Shown: positions 1 to 8,179 of the stretch, one piece after another
How the letters are laid out: each line of letters opens with the position of its first letter
Numbering within the stretch: position 1 is the stretch's first letter
Assembly: GCA_024305105.1 (NCBI GenBank)
Contig: JAMWZA010000023.1
Coordinates: forward strand, 1 to 50,406
DNA length: 50,406 nt
Source: Marinoscillum sp.
GTDB taxonomy: Bacteria > Bacteroidota > Bacteroidia > Cytophagales > Cyclobacteriaceae
Direction: 5' to 3'
Position numbers and translations under genes: made by a program
The notes under the pieces: generated by a model
What the model was told of the DNA's origin: nothing
Databases searched by the model: none
What the model saw: the letters and a program-made list of their open reading frames with translations, nothing else

Positions 1-476
1 ATGCCGGTCTTACCCGATACGCTTCAAGCATCATCAGAGATTTGACAATCGGTGAAGAGATTTCTCAGGAAGTCTTAATGTACATTTGGGAAAAAAGAAG
101 CCAGATAAACCTGACAAGCTCCCTAAAAGCCTATCTCTTCTCCTCTGTTAAGAACAAGTGCATCAATTATATCAAGAATGAACTACCCAAACTTCAGTCG
201 ACCACTGACCTGTCACAAATCAGTGCATTAGGAACTACCCCAATGAGTGCTGATGATTCGGGTTTGATGAAGAAGAAAATTCAATACGCCATTGATCAGC
301 TACCTGAAAAATGTAAAAACATTTTCGTACTCAGTAGATATGGAGGACTTACTTATGCAGAAATAGCCGAAGACCTTGATATCTCAGTGAAAACTGTAGA
401 GAATCAAATGAGTATTGCTCTGAAGAAACTCAAAGAAGCGCTGAAAGAGGAGCTAAAAGAGTATCGATTAAAATAA
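1..476 (+). CDS. ECF RNA polymerase sigma-70 factor, FecI-like (5' partial)
   Basis: Group IV sigma factor that directs RNA polymerase to promoters under control of a cognate FecR anti-sigma. The reading frame is open to the first base of the window: the codons before the TTG at 42 read AGLTRYASSIIRD, which belongs to region 2, so the true start lies outside and TTG 42 is not the start. Region 2 continues as GEEISQEVLMYIWEKRSQI. Region 4 is near the C terminus, with the helix-turn-helix around GGLTYAEIAEDLDISVKTVENQ. It is followed by fecR on the same strand after a 49-bp gap that carries a promoter-like element. This is the usual Bacteroidota sigma/anti-sigma/TonB receptor order. The family call is firm; the inducing substrate is unknown. 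Confidence 0.93.
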   Translation, partial: AGLTRYASSIIRDLTIGEEISQEVLMYIWEKRSQINLTSSLKAYLFSSVKNKCINYIKNELPKLQSTTDLSQISALGTTPMSADDSGLMKKKIQYAIDQLPEKCKNIFVLSRYGGLTYAEIAEDLDISVKTVENQMSIALKKLKEALKEELKEYRLK

Positions 477-487
477 ATTTGATGAAA

Positions 488-516
488 TTAGGGGTACCCA
501 AAAAAACGATTGCCTT
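488..516 (+). promoter_or_regulatory. Candidate ECF-sigma promoter upstream of fecR
   Basis: TTAGGGGTAC at 488-497 and TTGCCTT at 510-516 are separated by 12 nt, and the fecR ATG follows 10 nt after the last base of the second block. The same two blocks with identical spacing and identical distance to an ATG recur at 4921-4949. The position between the sigma gene and fecR suggests an autoregulated ECF promoter with a GGGGTA-type -35 and a CCTTATA-like -10. The motif is seen directly; its promoter role is inferred. Confidence 0.6.
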
Positions 517-525
517 ATAAACGAC

Positions 526-1425
526 ATGCCCGCAAAATGGTTCGACAAATATTGCCTTAAACACTATCCCAGTGACAAAAACATCACAGAGGATCTCTCC
601 GATGAGGAGTTTGATCTTTTCTATGAGCTCAGTGAGTTTGATGAAACGATTGATACTGATAAAGGATGGGTAAGTACTTGCAATAAGCTCCAACTAAACA
701 AGAAATCAACTTTCAATTATTGGAAAGTAGCAGCAGTAATTCTTTTACTGTTATCTGTTTCTTTCGTTTTTTACCAACAATCTTCAAGCAAATTTAGTCA
801 AAAGACAGAGTTAGCCGCTTCAAAGACTTCTCTGAAAAAATATCAGTTGGTAGATGGCTCCTTAGTGACGCTCGACAGAAAGTCTTCACTGAAGGTTAAT
901 GAAAAAACGTTTATTGACAACCGACAGGTTGAATTGGTAGGCAAGGCTTTCTTCAACGTAAAGAAAGGAACCAGCACTTTTTCGATTGACACCAAAAATG
1001 GTGTGGTAGAGGTTCTTGGGACCCAGTTTGATGTATGGTCTGAAGGATCCGTATTGAAAGTAATCGTTTATTCTGGAGTTGTCCAAATCTCCAATGACTT
1101 CAAGCAAACCACTTTAGAAAAAGGTGAAATGGGTACGCTTTCAGGCAATCAATTGTTGGTTGAGAAAGTAAACGACCCGAATGCCGATTCCTGGCGCACT
1201 GGCGATTTCCATTTTGAGAATCAACCTTTGAAGGATGTTATACCGCAATTGGAAGCGTATTACAATGTGAAAATCGAGTCCTCGAAAGCGCTCCTTGAAT
1301 GCAAGGTGACGGCACAATTTCAGCAAGATCCACTTACCGAAGTGATCAATACACTCACCACGGTCCTCAACGCCAAGTCAAAAAAATCAGGCAATAAGAT
1401 TTCCATTACAGGAAAAGGTTGCTAA
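526..1425 (+). CDS. FecR family anti-sigma factor with DUF4974 domain
   Basis: Inner-membrane anti-sigma regulator that relays a signal from an outer-membrane TonB transducer to the ECF sigma factor. The N-terminal ~65 residues are acidic and cytoplasmic (MPAKWFDKYC onwards), followed by one membrane segment at about residues 67-83 (WKVAAVILLLLSVSFVF). The periplasmic part holds the FecR domain (about 98-195, with VEVLGTQFDVWS) and a C-terminal DUF4974 region (about 228-297, beginning FHFENQPLKDVIPQLEAYY). At 299 aa it is somewhat shorter than many Bacteroidota FecR proteins. ATG 526 is 10 nt after a candidate ECF promoter, so the transcript would have a very short leader. The TonB receptor follows on the same strand. 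Confidence 0.93.
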   Translation: MPAKWFDKYCLKHYPSDKNITEDLSDEEFDLFYELSEFDETIDTDKGWVSTCNKLQLNKKSTFNYWKVAAVILLLLSVSFVFYQQSSSKFSQKTELAASKTSLKKYQLVDGSLVTLDRKSSLKVNEKTFIDNRQVELVGKAFFNVKKGTSTFSIDTKNGVVEVLGTQFDVWSEGSVLKVIVYSGVVQISNDFKQTTLEKGEMGTLSGNQLLVEKVNDPNADSWRTGDFHFENQPLKDVIPQLEAYYNVKIESSKALLECKVTAQFQQDPLTEVINTLTTVLNAKSKKSGNKISITGKGC

Positions 1426-1484
1426 ATACCTCTATTTTTACATCAATATACAGACGATTGTTGCTCGAAATCGTATAGTGATTG

Positions 1485-4070
1485 ATGCCAATACTCCAAA
1501 AAGGGACTTTTTTTATCATTCTATGGATCTTTTCTTTCTGTTTTGTCTTCGCACAAACTGGAGAGATAAGTATCGACAAGGGTTCCTACTCTGCATTGGA
1601 AATTCTCACCCTACTAAAGGATCAAGGAGTCATAGTAGCCTACAGTTCAGACAAATTACCTTCAAACAACATTACTATTGAAAAAGACCTCAAGGATTTA
1701 ACCGAGGTATTTACTGTACTTAAATCACAACTGGGAATTGATGTTCAGAAAAAAGGTAGTCAATACCTGGTTTCATTCGATCTGGAGAAACTGTATTCGG
1801 TAAGAGGAGCTATTCTGGATGCACAAACCGGAGAAGCACTAATTGGGGCAACAGTGAACTTAACTGAAAGTGCTAGTGGCGTCACTTCCAACAACTATGG
1901 GTATTATTCCTTTCAGCTTCAAAAAGGAATACACATTCTTCGAGTCCAATACATCGGTTACCGAACTCTTATAGACACCATTCAGATAATCAACAGGAAC
2001 AAAGCCCTCAATTTCTATTTGAATCCAAAAGTGGAAGAATTAAACGAAGTAGTTGTCTCCGCTTATGAGCCCAAGCTGAATATCAACAGTCCTATTCCCG
2101 GTATCAACACACTCAACTTAAATACCAAAGGTCAGATACCATACTTCTTGGGTGAGGTGGACGTTTTACAAGGCGCAACGCTCTTGCCAGGAATCACTAC
2201 ACTGGGTGAAGATGCGAATGGATTGAGCGTCCGTGGTGGTAATGTTGACCAAAACCTCATCCTGCTTGATGAAGCCACCGTGTATAATCCCAATCACCTT
2301 TATGGAATGATCTCCATTTTTAATCCCGAGGCAGTCAATAAAATAGAAATTATGAAAGGGTTTATACCTCCATCTTATGGCGGCAGGGCCTCATCTGTAA
2401 TGACCGTCCATCAAAAAGAAGGTGATTATGATTCTTACCATCTTACGGGCGGTATTGGCATTGTTTCTGCAAGATTAATTGCCGAAGGGCCCATAAAAAA
2501 AAATGAGAGTTCCTTTATTGTCTCTGCAAGACAATCGCTGTTTGATTTAACGCTGGATCAAAACACGCGAAACTATTTTCAGGATTTTAATGCCAAAACC
2601 AACTGGAAAATGAATCCTAGAAATACCTTTTACCTTTCGGGGTATTTCGGAAATGATCGAAGCACCAACTCGTTTGAAACAGACCGGGTTTGGGGCAACA
2701 GAAATGCTTCTCTGAGGTGGAATCACTTATTTGGTTCGCGCATATTTGCTAATTTTTCTGCAATCTTCAGTCAGTACAACTATAAAGTCACTCAACCTCG
2801 GGAGGCAGCCAGTTTTGTCGGACAATCCAGAATAGAGGATTACCAACTCAAATCAGACTGGGGGTTTGTTATTAATAATGATCATGAACTTAACTTTGGC
2901 GCCAGTATAATAGCACACAAACTAAAGCCTGGAGAACGAATCCCATTCAATGAAGACTCCTCATCTGACACGCTCATTTTAGACCAGGAAATCGGTTTGG
3001 AAAATGCTGCTTACATTTCTCATGAAGCGACTTTAGGTCGATTCCATTTTCTTTATGGATTACGTCTTTCCTCGTTAATAAACATAGGCCCTAGAGATGT
3101 ATATACTTACACAGCTGATGCGCCTAGGTTGGATGAAAACATTACAGATACAATTAGCTATTCTAAAAACGAACCCATAGAAACCTACCTCAACCTTGAG
3201 CCTAGAGCCTCTACAGTGTACAAATGGTCAAACAACCTTAGCACCAAGTTGAGCTACTCCAGGTCGTTCCAATACCTCCATCTGGTTTCAAACACTGTAA
3301 CCCCCACGCCTACAGATATCTGGAAGCTAAGCGATACTTATGTCAAACCAACTGAGTCCCATCACTTTTCATTGGGGTGGTTTTTCAATTTGAAAGAACA
3401 CAATTATGAAGCTTTTGTAGACGGGTATTATAAAGTTCTAAATAACCTTTTAGAATATAAAAACGGAGCAGATTTACTTTTTAATAACAATCCTGAAACC
3501 GAATTAATCAATGCGAATGGCAGAAACTATGGAGTAGAGTTCTTTCTTAAAAAGAACAAAGGAAAATTCACAGGATGGGTCAGTTACTCACTTTCCAGAA
3601 GTGAAATTCAGGTCACCGATGACTTCAATAACGTGAACAATGGTCAGTTCTTTCCTTCCAACTTTGATCGAAAACACGATTTATCTTTGGTAGGCATTGT
3701 CGAGATAACACCACGTCTATTTAGTTCGCTAACATTTAATTACAACTCTGGACGTCCATTTACACTTCCCCAGGGAAAATATTCTTTTGAAGAGATTCAA
3801 GTTCCACTTTTTGAGGATCGAAATCAAAACAGACTACCCGCCTACCACCGCATGGATTTATCGGTAAAATGGCATACCAAAAATTTTCATTCCGATGGTT
3901 CTCCCAAAAAGTTCTCAGACTACTGGACCTTGAATATTTACAACCTTTACTCGCGCAGCAATGTCTATTCCTATGTGTTTGAGCAAAATGAGCAAGGTGA
4001 AACTACCGTTACACCGTATTCCATTATTGATCAGATCGTACCATCCATTTCTTATCACTTTAAGTTTTGA
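1485..4070 (+). CDS. FecA-like TonB-dependent outer-membrane receptor/transducer
   Basis: Outer-membrane active transporter that probably also signals to the FecR/sigma pair. ATG 1485 is preferred to the TTG three bases upstream because it leads straight into a signal peptide (residues 1-23, ending FCFVFAQ). An STN-like signalling domain (about 28-95, ISIDKGSYSALEILTLL) precedes a carboxypeptidase-regulatory-like beta-sandwich (about 103-190, VRGAILDAQTGEALIGATV). A plug follows (LSVRGGNVDQNLILLDEATV), then a beta-barrel ending in an aromatic residue (ISYHFKF). The STN domain is what distinguishes transducers from plain receptors and fits the upstream sigma/anti-sigma pair. The stop codon overlaps the TTG start of the next gene, so the two are probably translationally coupled. 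The substrate cannot be read from the sequence. Confidence 0.92.
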   Translation: MPILQKGTFFIILWIFSFCFVFAQTGEISIDKGSYSALEILTLLKDQGVIVAYSSDKLPSNNITIEKDLKDLTEVFTVLKSQLGIDVQKKGSQYLVSFDLEKLYSVRGAILDAQTGEALIGATVNLTESASGVTSNNYGYYSFQLQKGIHILRVQYIGYRTLIDTIQIINRNKALNFYLNPKVEELNEVVVSAYEPKLNINSPIPGINTLNLNTKGQIPYFLGEVDVLQGATLLPGITTLGEDANGLSVRGGNVDQNLILLDEATVYNPNHLYGMISIFNPEAVNKIEIMKGFIPPSYGGRASSVMTVHQKEGDYDSYHLTGGIGIVSARLIAEGPIKKNESSFIVSARQSLFDLTLDQNTRNYFQDFNAKTNWKMNPRNTFYLSGYFGNDRSTNSFETDRVWGNRNASLRWNHLFGSRIFANFSAIFSQYNYKVTQPREAASFVGQSRIEDYQLKSDWGFVINNDHELNFGASIIAHKLKPGERIPFNEDSSSDTLILDQEIGLENAAYISHEATLGRFHFLYGLRLSSLINIGPRDVYTYTADAPRLDENITDTISYSKNEPIETYLNLEPRASTVYKWSNNLSTKLSYSRSFQYLHLVSNTVTPTPTDIWKLSDTYVKPTESHHFSLGWFFNLKEHNYEAFVDGYYKVLNNLLEYKNGADLLFNNNPETELINANGRNYGVEFFLKKNKGKFTGWVSYSLSRSEIQVTDDFNNVNNGQFFPSNFDRKHDLSLVGIVEITPRLFSSLTFNYNSGRPFTLPQGKYSFEEIQVPLFEDRNQNRLPAYHRMDLSVKWHTKNFHSDGSPKKFSDYWTLNIYNLYSRSNVYSYVFEQNEQGETTVTPYSIIDQIVPSISYHFKF

Positions 4071-4906
4071 AAAAACGATACTACATACTCATTCTGTTTG
4101 GTCTCTTTTCATGCGATACTGAGGACGTTCCTAGGACCGGTGCTGGAAATTTATTGGTCGTTCAAGGGTGGTTTACTGATCTGGATACTTTCCAAACAGT
4201 TAAACTAAGCTTATCTCAGGATTTCCTTGTTAATGAACAGGAAACATATGTACAGGATGCTGGAGTATTTGTAAGCGGAAATAATGGTGAATCCTATGCT
4301 TATGATTACGTAGGAAATGGGGTCTATCAAACTCGAGATAAAGAAAAAGCCAGCAGCGGAGTGAACTATACGCTTACAATAACACTATCGGATGGACGAA
4401 TTATCACATCTCCCGGTGAGCGTATGAAGCGAGCACCCTCCATAGATACACTGGGATATGATTATTATGAACGACCGTCAGAAGAGAATCAAAGCATTAT
4501 CGAGCAGGTGTACTATCCTATCCTACAATTTCAAGACCCGGGATCATTCTCCAATTATTATCGGATCAAAGCATACAAGAACGACACGCTTTTTGCTCAA
4601 CCAGAAAACATGATCCTGATCAATGATCGATTTTTTAATGGAAATAAACCCAAAATTGAAAATGAATTTGCATTACTCGAGTACTTCAGGAATGATTCCA
4701 TCAGCCTGGAGCTACACGAAATATCAAGAGATGGTTATGAGTTCTTGCGCCTCTTGAAATCTCAAACAACCTCTTTGGGGTCTGCATCTTCAGTCACCCC
4801 TTCCCCTATTAACAGCAACTTACAGTATCTAAACTCCAATGAAGCGGTGTTGGGGTATTGGGGGACTGCCTCCATTCAAAGAGACGGAATAAAAATAATT
4901 CAATAA
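4067..4906 (+). CDS. DUF4249 family lipoprotein, TonB-receptor partner
   Basis: Predicted lipoprotein of the DUF4249 family, which in Bacteroidota is usually encoded directly after a TonB-dependent receptor of this type; its molecular role is not established. The start is TTG 4067 overlapping the receptor's stop (TTGA), and no ATG precedes the signal sequence. The N terminus MKKRYYILILFGLFSC is a signal peptide with lipobox LFSC. The body contains the family-typical stretch NLLVVQGWFTDLDTFQTVKLSLSQ and about 279 residues in total. It is likely outer-membrane associated next to the receptor, perhaps assisting substrate capture. The frame and family are clear; the function is inferred only from gene context. 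Confidence 0.85.
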   Translation: MKKRYYILILFGLFSCDTEDVPRTGAGNLLVVQGWFTDLDTFQTVKLSLSQDFLVNEQETYVQDAGVFVSGNNGESYAYDYVGNGVYQTRDKEKASSGVNYTLTITLSDGRIITSPGERMKRAPSIDTLGYDYYERPSEENQSIIEQVYYPILQFQDPGSFSNYYRIKAYKNDTLFAQPENMILINDRFFNGNKPKIENEFALLEYFRNDSISLELHEISRDGYEFLRLLKSQTTSLGSASSVTPSPINSNLQYLNSNEAVLGYWGTASIQRDGIKIIQ

Positions 4907-4920
4907 ATTTTCTATTTTCT

Positions 4921-4949
4921 TTAGGGGTACTCATTAAAAGCCTTGCCTT
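4921..4949 (+). promoter_or_regulatory. Second candidate ECF-sigma promoter
   Basis: TTAGGGGTAC at 4921-4930 and TTGCCTT at 4943-4949 repeat the element seen before fecR with the same 12-nt gap. An ATG begins at 4959, again 10 nt after the last base. The intervening and downstream sequences are otherwise different, so this looks like a conserved site rather than a copy of the fecR leader. Confidence 0.55.
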
Positions 4950-4958
4950 GCATGTGAT

Positions 4959-5069
4959 ATGTTTAAGAAACTAGCTGTTTTTATGATCACATTGCTATTC
5001 TCTACGATGGGAATAAAAGCAATCAAGAAAGCCAAACAAAGCGCTAACGATCAATTCATTTATTACTGA
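4959..5069 (+). CDS. Small hydrophobic-start peptide, 36 aa, unknown
   Basis: A short ORF reading MFKKLAVFMITLLFSTMGIK then a basic, polar tail ending in FIYY. The N terminus resembles a signal peptide or a single membrane helix. I do not recognise a family. Its main support is position: the ATG sits 10 nt after a promoter-like element identical in geometry to that before fecR. It could be a small secreted or membrane peptide of the sigma-factor regulon, or a leader peptide for the next ORF. Without homologues the coding status stays uncertain. Confidence 0.4.
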   Translation: MFKKLAVFMITLLFSTMGIKAIKKAKQSANDQFIYY

Positions 5070-5076
5070 TATTGAC

Positions 5077-5259
5077 ATGTTTGATAGAGAAAATAAAATA
5101 TCTAAAGGATTGGACAAACTTCTAAAAAGTAAGAAGAGCAATCAATTCCATACGCAACACGACGTTTTCGTGGGAGACCCAGCGTTAAGAAACAACTATT
5201 TTGAGTCGTTTTACCAGGCTCAATTAGCAGAGATTGCCTATTCAGAAAACAAGTTCTGA
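5077..5259 (+). CDS. Hypothetical protein, 60 aa
   Basis: ORF starting at ATG 5077, 7 nt after the 36-aa ORF, and ending directly against the stop codon of the convergent sensor kinase gene (no intergenic bases). The product is charged and soluble, with a lysine-rich first third (NKISKGLDKLLKSKKSNQ) and a more hydrophobic, aromatic C-terminal half (NYFESFYQAQLAEIAYSENK). I recognise no domain. The tight spacing after the preceding small ORF suggests the two form one transcript from the promoter-like element at 4921. Function unknown. Confidence 0.45.
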   Translation: MFDRENKISKGLDKLLKSKKSNQFHTQHDVFVGDPALRNNYFESFYQAQLAEIAYSENKF

Positions 5260-8088
5260 TTAGGCTTCTGATTTTAGTACATCTGCAGGTTTAACACCAA
5301 ACTTCTTTTCGTATTGTTTACTGAAAGCAGTAACATTTTTTAAGCCGATGCTTCTTGCTGCTTCAGATGGGTTCCTCACTTTATTCTTTCTAATAAGGTA
5401 ATCCACATATTTCATTCGTATTTCAGCGACATATTCAAAAGGTGTCCTCCCGGTAAGTTTTTTAACCAGGCGGTAGACCTGACGCTCACTGGCAGCCATT
5501 GCACTCGCCAAATCAAATACGGATAGGTTTTCGTCAGCTATCCGGTCCATAATCAACTGATCCAGTTTAGATAGAATATCCTTTTCTACCGCATCCAGGC
5601 TTGACTTGTCAAAAAGTTTGGAAAAGGATTGGTTTTCTGTGCTGCCATAACTCGCTTTAGCATCCAACAGATTATTGATACGCAACAAAAGCTCCTTCTT
5701 TTGGAATGGCTTTTGCAAATAATCATTAATGCCATGGTAGAGCACTTTCTCCTGATCATTCTCAGAGATTCTAGCTGAAACAACGAGTATTGGGATTTTA
5801 TTAAAATCTTCGTTTGCTTTAAGTGCCTCTATAAGCTCGAAACCATCCATCCATGGCATCATGAGATCGGATACAATTAATGAAACCTCATTGTGTTTTA
5901 AAAGCTCAAGGGCCTCTACACCATGTGCCGCTTCAATCACGTGATAATTGTCTTCTAGAATCTGACGGATGTGATAGCGAATCTCCGGATGATCATCGAC
6001 AATCATAATGGTGAGGGTTTCACCTTCCTGTTTAGGTAGATTCACTCCGGCATTTTCTTCACGGTCGATTTCGTCGTATAGATGCTTTCTCTCAGAAACG
6101 TAAGAAAATGTAGAGCCTATCGCAGCTGTTTCACCTATATTTTTCGCTTTAGGGAATACCATTTTAAAACTGGTACCAAGACCTAATGTACTCTCAACTG
6201 TAATTTGACCATCATGCAGTTCCACAAGCTCTTTTACTAATGCCAGACCAATTCCCAAACCTTCCTTCGTCCGGTACTCATTCGTCTTGGATTGGTAAAA
6301 CCTATCAAAAACATACGCTACACTTTCGGAAGGGATTCCTTCGCCTGTGTCAGTTATATTTAGCAATATAGATTGACCTGCATCATGCGTTTCAATAGTG
6401 ATCTTATCACCTTTCGAAGTATGTCTGATCGCATTAGACACCAAATTGTAGAAAATTTTCTCAAACTGACGTGGGTCAATAAAAACAGCATCCTCTTTGT
6501 TAAGGTAATGCTTACACACTAGTGTGACTCCCTTATACTCGGCCGTTCCTACGAACATTTCGGTGAGCATTTCCAAGTAGGAACTCAACCTAACCACTTC
6601 CTGCTTAAGATTGATTTTACCCTCTTCAAGCTTGGTGAGGTCGTTAATTTCATCCGTGAGATACAGCAGTCTCTTACAATTCTTATATCCAGTGTCCAGA
6701 TTCTTTATCGCCCCCGGAGTTAACACCACCCCTTCATCCTCTTTCAACATTTCAAGGTTGCCGATAATCAAACTCAAAGGTGACCTCAAATCATGAGATA
6801 CATTGGCAAAAAAACGTGACTTAGCCTCATCTAGCTCTTTCAACTTATTGGATTGCTTTTCGATAAGCTCTTTATCGTCTTTAATCTTGTCTCGCTGCTT
6901 ACTGATTTTCGAACTCAACTTTTTCTTCACCAAATAAGCACGAATAGAGACAGCTGCAACAACTACAAATAAGATAATACCGATAACCGATAAGGTAATA
7001 ATGATTTGCTGTCTAGAAATAATCTCCTGGTTCAACTCAGCCTGTCGACGTAAAAACTCGTTTTCTGCTTCTTGTTGCTCCATTTCATACTGGCCTTTCA
7101 TCTGTTCTATTCTGCGAATATTCTCCTCGCTAAACAACTGCTGATTCATCTCACCGTACCTCACATGGGTTTGGTATGCCTGCTCATAGTTACCAGCGTT
7201 GGCATGGATGGTACTTAGGTTTTCCAATACATTCTTCTCTTCATATCTGCTATTAACATTTCGAGTGATCTCTATTGCCCTAAAAGCATACTCTTTCGCT
7301 TTGTAGAGTTCATTTCGTGTCAGGTAAATCTTAGAAATATTATTGTAAACCACTGCCAGCATCCGTGGATTCGAGTCAACTCCTATTCGATCAATCAGGC
7401 TCAAATGATATCGCTCAGCTTGCTGAAGATTCCCCTGCAGCATGTACGTTTCCGCCAGATCGATCTCGGCAGCTAGCATTCCATATTCATCACCTAGTTC
7501 GCCACGGATTTCGATAGATTGCTTGTAATAAAGTTCGGCCTGACCATATTCGGCTATTCCCTTATACGACCTTCCCAGGTTTAGAAAGCAATAGGCAACC
7601 ATCCTATTATCAGCTAGTGCCTGAGCCTGATCCAATGCCTGTATGAAGTATTTGATTGCCCCTTGAAAGTTGGTTTGATACAGATACAGGTTTCCAAGAT
7701 TGATTAGGGAATACCCTCTCTGCTCAGAATTCTTACGATCTTCTGCAAGCTTCAATGCCTCAAGGTACTTTTCAAATGCCTTCGAAAAATTACTCAGATT
7801 TCTATATGCTACACCTATATAATTAATGGCTTGTATTTCAAGATCAGGATATGCATGCTCCCTACTGAGTCTCAATGCTCTATTGGCAAAGAACAGGGCA
7901 GAATCAGGACGGATATCCCGGTATTCCCAGGCCAATGCATTATTGATGATAGTCAACTCTCTGGTTTCCGAATCAGCAGTATGGCTAAGTTTAGCTCTCA
8001 GACTGTCTACGTTGATTTCCTGTGCACAAACAGCACCTGCGAACAGGACTGTTGTTAGCAGCAAAACACTCAATCTTTTGACTATCAT
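5260..8088 (-). CDS. Hybrid sensor: TPR - histidine kinase - receiver - AraC HTH
   Basis: Single-protein two-component system. A signal peptide (MIVKRLSVLLLTTVLFAGAVCAQ) leads to a periplasmic TPR array (about 55-320), one membrane segment (about 362-385) and a coiled coil. The HisKA domain has the phospho-acceptor His at about 432 (FFANVSHDLRSPL). The HATPase has its N box NLVSNAIRHTS and G boxes DTGEGIP and GLGIGLALVKE. A receiver domain carries the phospho-acceptor Asp at about 741 (SDLMMPWMDG) and the conserved Lys in YLQKPF. An AraC-type DNA-binding domain occupies the last ~95 residues. Unlike PUL-type HTCS proteins it has TPRs, not Reg_prop propellers, as its sensor. The target genes are not evident; it is monocistronic, 91 bp after the acetoacetyl-CoA synthetase gene. 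Confidence 0.92.
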   Translation of the reverse strand: MIVKRLSVLLLTTVLFAGAVCAQEINVDSLRAKLSHTADSETRELTIINNALAWEYRDIRPDSALFFANRALRLSREHAYPDLEIQAINYIGVAYRNLSNFSKAFEKYLEALKLAEDRKNSEQRGYSLINLGNLYLYQTNFQGAIKYFIQALDQAQALADNRMVAYCFLNLGRSYKGIAEYGQAELYYKQSIEIRGELGDEYGMLAAEIDLAETYMLQGNLQQAERYHLSLIDRIGVDSNPRMLAVVYNNISKIYLTRNELYKAKEYAFRAIEITRNVNSRYEEKNVLENLSTIHANAGNYEQAYQTHVRYGEMNQQLFSEENIRRIEQMKGQYEMEQQEAENEFLRRQAELNQEIISRQQIIITLSVIGIILFVVVAAVSIRAYLVKKKLSSKISKQRDKIKDDKELIEKQSNKLKELDEAKSRFFANVSHDLRSPLSLIIGNLEMLKEDEGVVLTPGAIKNLDTGYKNCKRLLYLTDEINDLTKLEEGKINLKQEVVRLSSYLEMLTEMFVGTAEYKGVTLVCKHYLNKEDAVFIDPRQFEKIFYNLVSNAIRHTSKGDKITIETHDAGQSILLNITDTGEGIPSESVAYVFDRFYQSKTNEYRTKEGLGIGLALVKELVELHDGQITVESTLGLGTSFKMVFPKAKNIGETAAIGSTFSYVSERKHLYDEIDREENAGVNLPKQEGETLTIMIVDDHPEIRYHIRQILEDNYHVIEAAHGVEALELLKHNEVSLIVSDLMMPWMDGFELIEALKANEDFNKIPILVVSARISENDQEKVLYHGINDYLQKPFQKKELLLRINNLLDAKASYGSTENQSFSKLFDKSSLDAVEKDILSKLDQLIMDRIADENLSVFDLASAMAASERQVYRLVKKLTGRTPFEYVAEIRMKYVDYLIRKNKVRNPSEAARSIGLKNVTAFSKQYEKKFGVKPADVLKSEA

Positions 8089-8179
8089 GTTGGTTGGTTT
8101 AAATTATAGACTAAATCTAATCAATGAGTGATATAATCGGTGAGTCCTCATTTCTATTTCGATAAACAGGTAAAAATCA

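Noticed and set aside
42-476. Complete sigma factor starting at TTG 42
   Set aside because: The frame continues upstream with region 2 residues to the window edge, so the gene is truncated by the window and not short.
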